DNA from: Halarsenatibacter silvermanii
GTDB lineage: Bacteria > Bacillota > Halanaerobiia > Halanaerobiales > Halarsenatibacteraceae
Length of the DNA stretch: 64,000 nt
Assembly: GCF_900103135.1 (NCBI RefSeq)
Contig: NZ_FNGO01000001.1
Span: 1 to 64,000 of the forward strand
Direction: 5' to 3'
Part shown: positions 33,774 to 42,143 of the stretch, one piece after another
Layout: each line of letters opens with the position of its first letter
Numbering within the stretch: position 1 is the stretch's first letter
The notes under the pieces: generated by a model
What the model saw: the letters and a program-made list of their open reading frames with translations, nothing else
What the model was told of the DNA's origin: nothing
Databases searched by the model: none
Made by a program: the position numbers and the translations under genes

Positions 33774-34817
33774 TTATTCTAACCTATCTTCGATATCCTG
33801 CTGCAGAATCTCCAGCATCTCTTCGCCTACTTCGCCCACATCGTCAAAATAGACTTCATAGGCGTCCTGGGCCAGCTCGCGGAACTGAGCTATCTCGTCC
33901 TCTTCCAGCTCGATGATGTTGATGTCCGGCTCGTTCTCGAGAATGATGTCCATGCGCTCTTCATTGTAATCAGACTGTACTTCGTAGATATATTCGTTCA
34001 GATCCTCGGCTATATCTCTCACCATCTCGCGACGCTCCTCCGAAAGGCCTTCCCAGAAACTCTGTCCGGCCGAAACTCCGCCGATATAGGGAACGGTGTA
34101 GCCCCAGATCATATAATCCTGCTGCTCATAGAAGTTCATCTCCTCGATGGCGAAGACGGGATTTACCTGACCGTCGATCATGCCCAGCTGCAGACCGCTG
34201 TAGACCTCATCGTAATCCATCTGGACCGGATCGGCGCCGTAATTCCTGTACTGTTCGGAGAGAACAGGGTCAGGCATGACTCTGATCTGAAAACCGTCCA
34301 TATCCTCGGGGGTGCGGATCTCCTCGTTGGCCGTCCAGACCTGCCAGCCCTCGGGGAAGAGACTTAAAAGCTCCAGATTACTCTCGTTGAATGCATCGGC
34401 CATGGGACCGTGCACAGCTTCGCTTGTGGCCAGCACATCGGCGACTATCTCCTGATCATCGGGCCAGAGATAATGCAGAGAGAAAAGTCTGGCTTCCGGC
34501 ACGATTCCGGAGACTACCGAAGGACTGGTCATGCTGAATTCGACTATGCCTGTCTGGGCTGCTTCGGCCAGATCACCCATACCGGTGCCGATGGTGCCGT
34601 AGGGATAGACGGTAACCTCAACTTCACCGTCGGTCTCCTCTTCAACTCTTCTTTTGAACTCCTGAGCCCAGGCGTCCTGAACGCTGCCCTCTATCTCCTC
34701 TAAAGCTATTGACCAGGTCTCCTGCGCCTGTGCTTCAGGCGCTCCCATGGAAAATGTCATTCCTATGGCCAGGGTCAAAACTACTGCCAGGGTTAAAACT
34801 CTGCTCATTCTTTTCAT
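33774..34817 (-). CDS. TRAP transporter substrate-binding protein, TeaA-like
   Basis: A 347-residue DctP-family protein with a signal peptide (residues 1-32, cleavage after AQA) and no lipobox Cys. The mature start, SIALEEIEGSVQDAWAQEFK, closely recalls the ectoine-binding TeaA of Halomonas, where a Glu in this EE pair contacts ectoine. The TRAP-typical Arg (IRVMPDP) and Asn (GQVNPVF) positions are also kept. It would capture solute in the periplasm and hand it to DctQM. The TeaA likeness is from memory of that sequence; ectoine as ligand is supported by the DoeA-like neighbour. Confidence 0.8.
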   Translation of the reverse strand: MKRMSRVLTLAVVLTLAIGMTFSMGAPEAQAQETWSIALEEIEGSVQDAWAQEFKRRVEEETDGEVEVTVYPYGTIGTGMGDLAEAAQTGIVEFSMTSPSVVSGIVPEARLFSLHYLWPDDQEIVADVLATSEAVHGPMADAFNESNLELLSLFPEGWQVWTANEEIRTPEDMDGFQIRVMPDPVLSEQYRNYGADPVQMDYDEVYSGLQLGMIDGQVNPVFAIEEMNFYEQQDYMIWGYTVPYIGGVSAGQSFWEGLSEERREMVRDIAEDLNEYIYEVQSDYNEERMDIILENEPDINIIELEEDEIAQFRELAQDAYEVYFDDVGEVGEEMLEILQQDIEDRLE

Positions 34818-34934
34818 GATTATTTGACCTCCTGTTGGGGATTATTTTGCTCATATGCTGCTGATTGGCTTTCCAGCCCGATTTAATCAACCTGTTTCTC
34901 CATCCGTATGTCGGGTCCTGTTATCACCTCCTTC

Positions 34935-34956
34935 AGGTTATTTAAACCTGCAGGTT
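34935..34956 (-). other. hairpin between dctM and dctP
   Basis: CAGGTT and AACCTG arms (34935-34951) form a small stem, overlapping the perfect palindrome AACCTGCAGGTT (34945-34956). It lies in the 163-base gap just after the dctM stop and may separate dctM from the more highly needed dctP message. GAAGGAGGTGATAAC follows on the minus strand but has no well-placed start codon. Confidence 0.4.
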
Positions 34957-34980
34957 CTGTATTCCCGCCCTCACATCTCT

Positions 34981-36261
34981 TTATAGCATGGCCAGATCGC
35001 GCAGGAAGAGTGCTATCTGCGGGAACATGATCAACATGGCCGAAGCAAAGAGAAGTATGGCGATAAAGACCGGCGTTTTGCGGATGACTTCCAGGTAGGG
35101 ACGCCGGAAAACCGCAATCGCCGTGAATATATCACAGCCGAAGGGCGGAGTGGCTGAACCTATCGCTGCCTGCAGGGTCACTACAGTTCCTACCAGCACA
35201 GGATCTATACCCAGCATATCGACATAGGGCTGGAATATCGGTGTGAGAACCATGATAACCACTATCGGATCGACAAACATGCAGCCCAGGAAAAAGGCCA
35301 CCGCTATTATGAATAAAACCCAGGTCTGACTGGGATCCTGACCGATTATCGGGGGCAGAATCTGCTGCGGAATCTCGGCAAAGGATATAAGCCAGGAAAA
35401 AGAGTTACCAACTCCCACCAGAATAAAGACTACAGCGGTGATCATCCCGGCCGAGAGAGCGATATCCCTAAATTCTGGCAGCGAGACATTCCTGTAAACG
35501 AAAAACTCGAGAATGAAAGCATAGAGCACCGAGACAGCGGAAGCTTCAGTCGGGCTGAAGATGCCCGAATAAATACCGCCTATTATTATCACCGGAAAGC
35601 CGAAGGCCAGTAGAGCCTTTTTTAAACTGGAGAGTCTCTGCGACCAGTCGCTTTTCTCACGAGGTTTTATACCGTGATAACGAGCGTAAAAATAACAGTA
35701 GATGGTAAAGAGGATCATGATCATAACTCCCGGCCCGATTCCGGCGATGAAAAGCTCGCCGATCGAGGTACCGCTCACCACCCCGTAAACTATCATACCG
35801 ATGCTGGGCGGTATCAAAAGCGCTATATCGCTCGAGTTTATGATAAGGGCGGTGGTAAAAGAATCATCGTAACCATCATCCAGCAGATAGGGCCGCATGG
35901 TGCCGCCTATAGCCACCACCGTGGCCTGGGTCGAACCGGAGACGGCCCCGAAAAGCGTACAGGTTATCGAGGTGGTTATGGCCATCCCCCCCCGGACATG
36001 GCCGATGATATCGCGCACGAAGTCGACCAGCCGGCTGGCCGTCTCGCCGTAGGTCATGATATCGGCGGCCAGGATGAACATGGGTACCGCCAAAAGCGAG
36101 GGCGGCAGTATCCCTCTTATCATCTGCTGGGCCAGGATGGTCTGGCTCAGATCGGGCAGGTAAATTTCCATCATGATCAGCGGAGCTGCTATCAGGGGTA
36201 TGATCATGGGAAAGCCCAAAAACAGCAGCAAAAACATTATTCCCACCATTATTGGCAGCAT
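34981..36261 (-). CDS. dctM: TRAP transporter large permease (DctM)
   Basis: A 426-residue membrane protein with about 11-12 helices, the full DctM layout. Conserved blocks are GILPPSLLAVPMFILAADIM near 48, TCTLFGAVSGSTQATVVAIG near 100, INSSDIALLIPPSIGMIVYG near 145 and the C-terminal AIGSATPPFG near 365. It moves the solute across the inner membrane with Na+. It follows dctQ by 69 bases; GGAGGG precedes its ATG. Confidence 0.93.
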   Translation of the reverse strand: MLPIMVGIMFLLLFLGFPMIIPLIAAPLIMMEIYLPDLSQTILAQQMIRGILPPSLLAVPMFILAADIMTYGETASRLVDFVRDIIGHVRGGMAITTSITCTLFGAVSGSTQATVVAIGGTMRPYLLDDGYDDSFTTALIINSSDIALLIPPSIGMIVYGVVSGTSIGELFIAGIGPGVMIMILFTIYCYFYARYHGIKPREKSDWSQRLSSLKKALLAFGFPVIIIGGIYSGIFSPTEASAVSVLYAFILEFFVYRNVSLPEFRDIALSAGMITAVVFILVGVGNSFSWLISFAEIPQQILPPIIGQDPSQTWVLFIIAVAFFLGCMFVDPIVVIMVLTPIFQPYVDMLGIDPVLVGTVVTLQAAIGSATPPFGCDIFTAIAVFRRPYLEVIRKTPVFIAILLFASAMLIMFPQIALFLRDLAML

Positions 36262-36330
36262 GTAGGTTTCTCCCTCCTTAATACTCGCTCTTTTCTAAAA
36301 TTTTTAACAGCATTTCGGGGAAATCCAGCT

Positions 36331-36882
36331 TTATTCAACATCATTTTTAACTTCCTCTAAATCATCATATTCCGACTTTTGATCGAAGGATATCCAGACA
36401 TCCGGCTCTACTATATTTTTTATGAAAGCCATCAGATAGTGTATTGTTGTTAGCACCAGACCTACGGGCACAACTATCCAGACCCGCCAGAGCGGTATCG
36501 TCAAAAGATTACTTGTGCGTCCGGATAGATACAGATCATAGATATAAAGGGCGGATATATAGGTAAGCCAGGCCATAAAGATGAAAGTTCCGGCCGTCAT
36601 TATATAGGTCAGTTTCTTTTCGTGTTTTTTCGGCAGAAGATCGGCCACCGCCGACATTCTGATATGTCTGCCCTCGCGGGCGGCGTAGCTGCTGCCGACG
36701 AAGGTTATGATGATAATGAGAAACTGGTTTATCTCGTTCACAAAAAACAGGCTGTAACGGAAAACATTTCTGCCGATCACGTTGGCTATTATCAGCACGG
36801 CCAGCGTGATGGTCCCGTAGCTGACGACAGCTTTTTCGATCACCTTCATAGCCTCGTTGATCTTTCTAATCAGAGCGATCAT
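36331..36882 (-). CDS. dctQ: TRAP transporter small permease (DctQ)
   Basis: A 183-residue protein with four predicted transmembrane helices and the DctQ pattern: FFVNEINQFLIIIITFVGSS after the second helix and AREGRHIRMSAVADLLP. It pairs with DctM to form the membrane part of the TRAP transporter. GGAGGTGATAGCAAG before the ATG is a strong ribosome-binding site. Confidence 0.88.
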   Translation of the reverse strand: MIALIRKINEAMKVIEKAVVSYGTITLAVLIIANVIGRNVFRYSLFFVNEINQFLIIIITFVGSSYAAREGRHIRMSAVADLLPKKHEKKLTYIMTAGTFIFMAWLTYISALYIYDLYLSGRTSNLLTIPLWRVWIVVPVGLVLTTIHYLMAFIKNIVEPDVWISFDQKSEYDDLEEVKNDVE

Positions 36883-36908
36883 CTTGCTATCACCTCCAGC
36901 AATAGTCT

Positions 36909-36954
36909 TAAAATTTGGCCGGGAGGAGACGGCCTCTCCAGGCCGCCTTCCCGG
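36909..36954 (-). terminator. hairpin between the hydrolase and TRAP genes
   Basis: On the minus strand CCGGGAAGG (36946-36954) pairs with CCTCCCGG (36919-36926), with an inner GGCC/GGCC pairing, and is followed by CCAAATTTT. It can act as a terminator or attenuator, so the TRAP genes may be partly or separately transcribed from the GDH/hydrolase pair upstream. Confidence 0.55.
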
Positions 36955-37009
36955 ACATTATATTCTGCCGCTGTGCTGTGTATCGATAGATCAGTCATTC
37001 CCCTGACGA

Positions 37010-38206
37010 TTATTTGACCACCAGCTGGCGGTCGTAATCGTAGAAGGAGCGGCAGCCGTCCTCGGTTATCTGGATGGCTTCGCTGACCTCGAAGCCGTAA
37101 TCATCGAACCAGATTCCGGGTATGATATGGAAGGTCATATTCGGTTTGAGCACGGTCTTATCCTTCGGCCTCATGCTGGCTGTCTGTTCACCCCAGTCGG
37201 GGGGGTAATTGAGCCCGAAGGCATAACCGATGCGCGATTCCTTGACGACGTTGCTGCCGGAGATGGCATCGCGCCATTTTTCTTCCACGGCCTCACAGGT
37301 AACGCCGGGCTCGACAAAATCCAGCGTCTCCTCCAGGCCGGCTACCACCACTTTAGCCGTCTCCTCAAGATCTTGAGGCGGATCGCCCAGATACATGGTC
37401 CGGGCTATAGGGGCATGGTAGCGGTTATAACAGCCCGAAAGCTCCAGGATAACAGCTTCATCGTCGCTGTAGGTCTCATCGGTCCAGGTCAGATGAGGGG
37501 TGTTCGTTCCCTCGCCGGCCGGCAAAAGCGGCACTATCGCCGGATAATCGCCGCCGTAATTTTCGGTGCCGGCGTACTGGGCTTTGGCTATCTCGGCGGC
37601 GGCATCGCATTCGCGCACTCCCACATCTATGACTTCCAGGGCGGTATCCATCACCTTTTCGGCTATCTGACCGGCTCTATCCATCATCTCCAGCTCGGCC
37701 TCCGATTTGATGCTGCGCGATCGGGCCACCAGCAGGTTGGCGTCAGCAAATTCGGCCGCCGGCATCTCCTCTTCCAGAACCTTAAAGCTTTTGTGCGTGA
37801 AATAAAACTGGTCCATCTCCAGGCCTATCCGCTTATCATCCCAGCCGTGTTCCCGGCAGATGTCGGCCACAAACTGCATCGGATGCTTGCCGACCGGCGA
37901 ATGGACGTAATCATCGGCGTACTCGCGGATATTCTCCTCGCTCAAAAAGGTTGTCGCCCGGGCGGCGTTGGCGTCCATGCCCCGCCCGACCCAGATCGGT
38001 TCTTCCTGATCGAGAGCCACCAGCACACCCTGGTGGACATAAAAAGACCAGCCGTCATAACCGGTGATATAGTTCATGTTGGCCGGATGGACCGAAAAAA
38101 GCACCTCGATATTCCGCTCGGACATCCGCCGTTTTACGTCTTTGAGACGAGCATCATATTCTTCTTCGGAGAACAGAGGTTGATGTTTTTGTACCTGTCC
38201 ACTCAT
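37010..38206 (-). CDS. doeA: DoeA/EutD-like ectoine hydrolase (M24 fold)
   Basis: A 398-residue creatinase/prolidase-fold protein. The stretch NMNYITGYDGWSFYVHQGV near residue 45 and GRGMDANAARATTFLS near 75 are what I associate with ectoine hydrolase DoeA/EutD. In the catalytic domain LELSGCYNRYHAPIARTMYLG replaces the paired Asp metal ligands of true aminopeptidases, as in the metal-free creatinase-type members. DoeA opens the ectoine ring to N-acetyl-2,4-diaminobutyrate. It begins one base after the GDH stop and precedes a TeaA-like TRAP system. A different creatinase-like hydrolase remains possible. Confidence 0.75.
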   Translation of the reverse strand: MSGQVQKHQPLFSEEEYDARLKDVKRRMSERNIEVLFSVHPANMNYITGYDGWSFYVHQGVLVALDQEEPIWVGRGMDANAARATTFLSEENIREYADDYVHSPVGKHPMQFVADICREHGWDDKRIGLEMDQFYFTHKSFKVLEEEMPAAEFADANLLVARSRSIKSEAELEMMDRAGQIAEKVMDTALEVIDVGVRECDAAAEIAKAQYAGTENYGGDYPAIVPLLPAGEGTNTPHLTWTDETYSDDEAVILELSGCYNRYHAPIARTMYLGDPPQDLEETAKVVVAGLEETLDFVEPGVTCEAVEEKWRDAISGSNVVKESRIGYAFGLNYPPDWGEQTASMRPKDKTVLKPNMTFHIIPGIWFDDYGFEVSEAIQITEDGCRSFYDYDRQLVVK

Positions 38207-38207
38207 A

Positions 38208-39452
38208 TTATACCCATCCTCTCATTTCCATTGATTTGCTTATGCGTCTGAGGGCTACTACCCAGGCCGCATGGCGCAGGGAAATGTCCAGCTCCTCAGC
38301 AGTTTCGCTGGTAGCATCATAGGCTTCAGTGATCTGATCTTTTAAAGTCTTTTGCACTCTCTCCAGATCCCAGTAATGATCTGTCCGCCCCTGAATTCTT
38401 TCATAATGACATACGGTAGCTCCGCCGGCATTGGCCACCACGTCCGGCACCAGGGGAATACCGCGCTCGGCCAGAATTTGATCGGCTTTAGGCGTCACCG
38501 GTCCGTTGGCTCCTTCCAGAATCAGGCCGGCGCTGATATCATCGGCGTTATCCTCATGAATGACATTCTGCACCGCTGAAGGCAGCAGCACATCGCAGTC
38601 CAGCTCCAGAAGTTCTTCGTTGCTGATCATTTCAGCTCCCGCTGCGTTCAAATCCTCGAGCAGAGCGCCTTCGTTCTCCACTTCAGCCCTCATAGCCGGT
38701 ATATCGAGTCCGCTCTCATCGTAAAGTCCACCGCTGATATCGCTCACCGCAATGATTTCAGTACCCAGCTCGTGCAGAAGTTCGGCGATGGTACCGCCCA
38801 CCTGACCGAATCCCTGCACTACGGCCGTAGCCTGAGTTAAATCGATAGCCTGGTCCCGAGCTGCCTGGCGGGTGACAAAGAAAAGTCCCAATCCGGTGGC
38901 CTCATAGCTGCCCACCGTTCCTCCCACAGCTTCCGGTTTATCGTTGACGGCATGGGGACAATGTTCACCGGTTATCTTCTCGTATTCATCGAGCATCCAG
39001 GACTGTGTCTGCAGATTGGTGCCGATGTCGGCCCCGGGCACATCGGCATTCGGCCCTTTGGGGATCAATTTGCGGATATACTCCCGGGTGAGCCGCTCCA
39101 GTTCGCGCCGGGAAAGACGGGAGGGATCGACCTTTATGCCGCCCTTGCCGCCGCCGGCCGGCACATCGGCCACAGCGTGCTTGATGGTCATAAAAAGCCC
39201 CAGCGCTTTGACCTCATCCAGCGAGAGATTGGGCACAAAGCGGGTACCGTCGCGGGTCGGTCCTAAAGCATCACAGTACTGGACGCGGTAAGCGTCGAAA
39301 ACTTCGATCCCACCATCATCCTTTTTGAGAGTCAGGGCGAAATCGCTCACCCTTTTGGGACGAGAGAGGACTTTAAGTACATCAGGGTTAATATCTCCTG
39401 CTTCTCCCGCCCGTTCCAGAGCGTTCAAAGCTGACTGAAATACATTGGCCAT
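38208..39452 (-). CDS. Glu/Leu/Phe/Val dehydrogenase family enzyme
   Basis: A 414-residue NAD(P)-dependent amino-acid dehydrogenase. The catalytic Lys lies in PAGGGKGGI near residue 100, the second active-site block is ADVPGADIGTNLQ near 135, and the nucleotide loop is VVQGFGQVGGTIAELL near 212. It oxidatively deaminates an amino acid, most likely glutamate, or runs in the aminating direction. It is coupled to the ectoine-hydrolase-like gene, so it probably recycles the amino groups released downstream. Confidence 0.9.
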   Translation of the reverse strand: MANVFQSALNALERAGEAGDINPDVLKVLSRPKRVSDFALTLKKDDGGIEVFDAYRVQYCDALGPTRDGTRFVPNLSLDEVKALGLFMTIKHAVADVPAGGGKGGIKVDPSRLSRRELERLTREYIRKLIPKGPNADVPGADIGTNLQTQSWMLDEYEKITGEHCPHAVNDKPEAVGGTVGSYEATGLGLFFVTRQAARDQAIDLTQATAVVQGFGQVGGTIAELLHELGTEIIAVSDISGGLYDESGLDIPAMRAEVENEGALLEDLNAAGAEMISNEELLELDCDVLLPSAVQNVIHEDNADDISAGLILEGANGPVTPKADQILAERGIPLVPDVVANAGGATVCHYERIQGRTDHYWDLERVQKTLKDQITEAYDATSETAEELDISLRHAAWVVALRRISKSMEMRGWV

Positions 39453-39731
39453 TTTATCTCCTCCTGAATTCTGATTATTTACGGTAAAATTAAAATTAAA
39501 ATCCAGATGAACAGAATCTCTAATTATGACATAGTTCTCAATAATTTAAATATTCTTGCAAATACTCTTTCCGCCCTCGGGCTGCCGAAAATTTGCCATA
39601 GACATTCTCCATCTGAATGAATATAATGAATTTTAAACAGCCGAATATTGAGCTGGCCTGGTCTGAAAATTATGGTGAAATAGAATGGGATGAAGTGATC
39701 GGGCTGCCCGGGATGGGCAAAAGAGAAGGTA

Positions 39732-40916
39732 TCAGCGGTAGTTTTCGCACTCGAGAAAGGCAAGGGCATTGCGCACGTGGAGTTCGGTGCCGACGGTCAG
39801 CATATTTTCATCTATGTCGAAGCGGGGGTGATGATGGGGATAATGAGTCCCCTTATCCTCGTCAGCTATGCCCAGAAAACAGAAGGCGAGAGGGGCGTGA
39901 TATCCGTATTCGGCAAAATCCTCGCCCAGCATAACCTCGACTTCGCTTTCCAGATTTTCTCCGCCCAGCAGATCTGCTGCTCTGCCGCGCACCAGTTCGG
40001 TCAGTTCTTCATCATTTTTGAGCAGGGAATTTCCGCGGCTTATTTCCAGCTCATAATCCACATCGTGAGCGGTGCAGACGCCGGCCACGGTGCGTTCAAA
40101 TCGCTCGCGCACGGAAGAAAATTCCTCGTGCAGACAGCGGATCGATCCCGATAAAGAAGCCTTTTCGGGAATGATTGTGGGGGATGAAGGGGCATCGAGG
40201 CTGCAGAAAGAGATAACAGTCGGCTCTAAAGCGTCCAGCTCGCGGGACTGCATGGTATAAACGGTATCCATGATGCTGCCGGCACAGGCCACCGGATCGA
40301 CGGCATTATGAGGAGCTCCGGCATGACCGCCGGTGCCCTGAATTTCCAACTCAAAATAATGACTGGAAGCCATCATCGGCCCTGCACATATACCGACCGT
40401 GCCCGATTTTAGAAGCGACCAGAGGTGAATGCCGAAGACAGCATCCACAGACGGATTTTCCATCACGCCTTCGTCGATCATCAGATGTGCTCCGGCCTCT
40501 TCTTCGTTGGGCTGAAAAACAAATTTTATGTTTCCCTCTATCTCACTGCGCATCTCGCTCAAAATCTTTGCCGCCCCCAGAAGCATGGAGGTATGACCGT
40601 CATGGCCGCAGCAGTGAGCCACGCCTTCGACGGTAGAGCTATAGGGAAAGTCATTTTCTTCCTGAACGGGAACGGCATCCATATCGGCTCTCAGCATGAC
40701 CGTACCCCCTTCACCTTCGCCTTCCAGCAGTCCTATCACGCCGGTCTCAGCTGCCCTCCGAACCTCGAGTCCTGCCTTTTCGAGATAATCGCAGACTATA
40801 CCGGAGGTGCGGTGTTCTTCCCTGCCCAGCTCGGGATGGCGGTGAAAATCGCGGCGCAGAGAGATAATTTCCTCTTCCAGTTCTGCAGCTTTTCTGCCTG
40901 GCTTCATCGTTAACAC
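39732..40916 (-). CDS. M20-family amidohydrolase B
   Basis: A 394-residue paralogue of M20 A with the same motifs: LRRDFHRHPELGREE, LRADMDAVPVQEE, HCCGHDGHTSMLL near 103, FQPNEEEAG near 137 and VMLGEDFAEYG near 345. GGGGAGGGG lies before its ATG. It is a likely N-acyl amino acid deacylase. Two M20 enzymes flanking the DoeA-like gene and the TRAP transporter could handle two isomers of the acetylated diaminobutyrate, or one could serve a different acylated substrate. Confidence 0.88.
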   Translation of the reverse strand: MLTMKPGRKAAELEEEIISLRRDFHRHPELGREEHRTSGIVCDYLEKAGLEVRRAAETGVIGLLEGEGEGGTVMLRADMDAVPVQEENDFPYSSTVEGVAHCCGHDGHTSMLLGAAKILSEMRSEIEGNIKFVFQPNEEEAGAHLMIDEGVMENPSVDAVFGIHLWSLLKSGTVGICAGPMMASSHYFELEIQGTGGHAGAPHNAVDPVACAGSIMDTVYTMQSRELDALEPTVISFCSLDAPSSPTIIPEKASLSGSIRCLHEEFSSVRERFERTVAGVCTAHDVDYELEISRGNSLLKNDEELTELVRGRAADLLGGENLESEVEVMLGEDFAEYGYHAPLAFCFLGIADEDKGTHYPHHHPRFDIDENMLTVGTELHVRNALAFLECENYR

Positions 40917-41120
40917 TAGCCCCTCCCCTTTATAATAGGGTTTGGTTTTTCTGCCGGGTCTTTCAGACCCCGGACGGGCCGGTTCTCATTCCTGATTACG
41001 GGTTAAGGGGGGCGACCGGCGGCGTTCCCCTGCGCCGCCGGGTCGACCTTTATGCGTTACTCCTGCCCGTTATCAGGCGGGATTACCCTCTGATTGCTTC
41101 TGCTGTTCCTGATCGGTTAT
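40917..41120. other. 204-bp structured intergenic region
   Basis: No gene. Two strong hairpins are present: CCGGGTC...GACCCCGG (40954-40973) and CGACCGGCGGCG...CGCCGCCGGGTCG (41013-41045). A third possible pairing is around CCTGCCCG and CAGGCGGG (41072-41090), with interleaved arms. It lies upstream of M20 B and downstream of the TIM-barrel gene, both on the minus strand. None of the hairpins has a T-run on that strand. Confidence 0.5.
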
Positions 41121-42071
41121 TTATACCTGAGGTATGCAGAGATCTTCTTTATAGTCGTTAGTCTCTATTTCGAAGGGTGCCCGGTCGAGCCATTCGAGGA
41201 TTATCTGGGCGTATTTGACCCGCGCTCTGGCCATATTATCGCCGAATTCAGGATTGCGTGCATCCACCCAGGTATTGTACATTTCACCTTCGGATGGACC
41301 AGGCTCTATTTTGTAATATACGGGCGCTGCCACTCTGGCTATATCAGCCGCCTCATGGAAGCGCTGGAAGCCGCCCATCGATTCTACCAGGCTCATATAG
41401 ATGTCGAGAGGAATATCGAGTCCCCCCTGTCGTATGGAGGAGAGCATCGGCAGAGTCATATCTCCCAGCGGGTTAAAGCTGTCGGCGCCATATTTCTGCA
41501 GCAGCTGACCGCCGGCAGCGGTGCCGTGACCGGCAAAGACAGATACTTTAAAAGCGGTGTCTTCCGGTATATGGCCTTCTTCGCGCAGAGACTGCAGAAC
41601 TCTCAGCATGCCTTCATCGGTAACCAGAAAACCACGGATGCCGGCCTCAAGACAGCGGTCAAATTCGCGCAGATAATGATACATGGCGTCATGACCTCTC
41701 AGCCTCATCCCCGATACATAACCTTCATCGGTGACGTACTGTCTTCCTTCGTCCCAGCCTCTGCTGGCGCAGGGATTTACCATGATCTCAAGATCGTTCT
41801 CGGCACCGATCTGGGCAAAATATTCCAGCTCGGCATCATCCAGAAGCGTCGCCCCCTTGACCAGAGAGATCACCCGGTGTACCGTGATGTCGCGCTTATC
41901 GGCCTCGTCGACCATCTCCTCCAGATTATCGCAGTTTTCAATACCGGAGATCTCGATGCGGGCCTGGGCTCCGCCGGGAAAAGTCTGCTCGGAATCGGGC
42001 ATGTCATACCTATCCCGCATAGAAAAACCGAACTCTTTTTCAACATACTCCTCCATGTCCTTATAACTCAT
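41121..42071 (-). CDS. TIM-barrel protein of unknown function (possibly U32-like)
   Basis: A 316-residue soluble protein with alternating strands and helices of a TIM barrel. Regions that look functional are ARIEISGIENCDNLEEM near 52, IMVNPCASRGWDEGRQYV near 118, GFLVTDEGMLRVLQ near 168 and GADSFNPLGDMTLPMLSSI near 215. I considered a U32 peptidase, but the typical U32 Cys motif is absent. GGAGG precedes its ATG and panB is 73 bases upstream, so the two may share an operon and pathway. The function is not recognised. Confidence 0.5.
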   Translation of the reverse strand: MSYKDMEEYVEKEFGFSMRDRYDMPDSEQTFPGGAQARIEISGIENCDNLEEMVDEADKRDITVHRVISLVKGATLLDDAELEYFAQIGAENDLEIMVNPCASRGWDEGRQYVTDEGYVSGMRLRGHDAMYHYLREFDRCLEAGIRGFLVTDEGMLRVLQSLREEGHIPEDTAFKVSVFAGHGTAAGGQLLQKYGADSFNPLGDMTLPMLSSIRQGGLDIPLDIYMSLVESMGGFQRFHEAADIARVAAPVYYKIEPGPSEGEMYNTWVDARNPEFGDNMARARVKYAQIILEWLDRAPFEIETNDYKEDLCIPQV

Positions 42072-42143
42072 TCTATTCCTCCTTTTTATTTTTTATATAT
42101 TTGCTCGGGCAGAGACTGCCCCTTTTTCCCCCTGTTTAAAACC

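Noticed and set aside
34921-34940. A leader peptide after the strong GAAGGAGGTGAT in the dctM-dctP gap
   Set aside because: The first start codon (reading MEKQVD) is about 20 bases away, too far for that ribosome-binding site.
39617-39731. A plus-strand stretch starting ATG near 39626 (reads MNFKQPNIELAWSENYGE) with coding-like composition
   Set aside because: The plausible part is only about 40 residues, has no good ribosome-binding site and then runs antisense into M20 B. I recognise no family, so it is not called, though a gene remnant is possible.
41121-42071. Calling the TIM-barrel protein a U32 peptidase
   Set aside because: The barrel and some blocks are suggestive, but the Cys-containing U32 signature is absent, so only a tentative mention is made.
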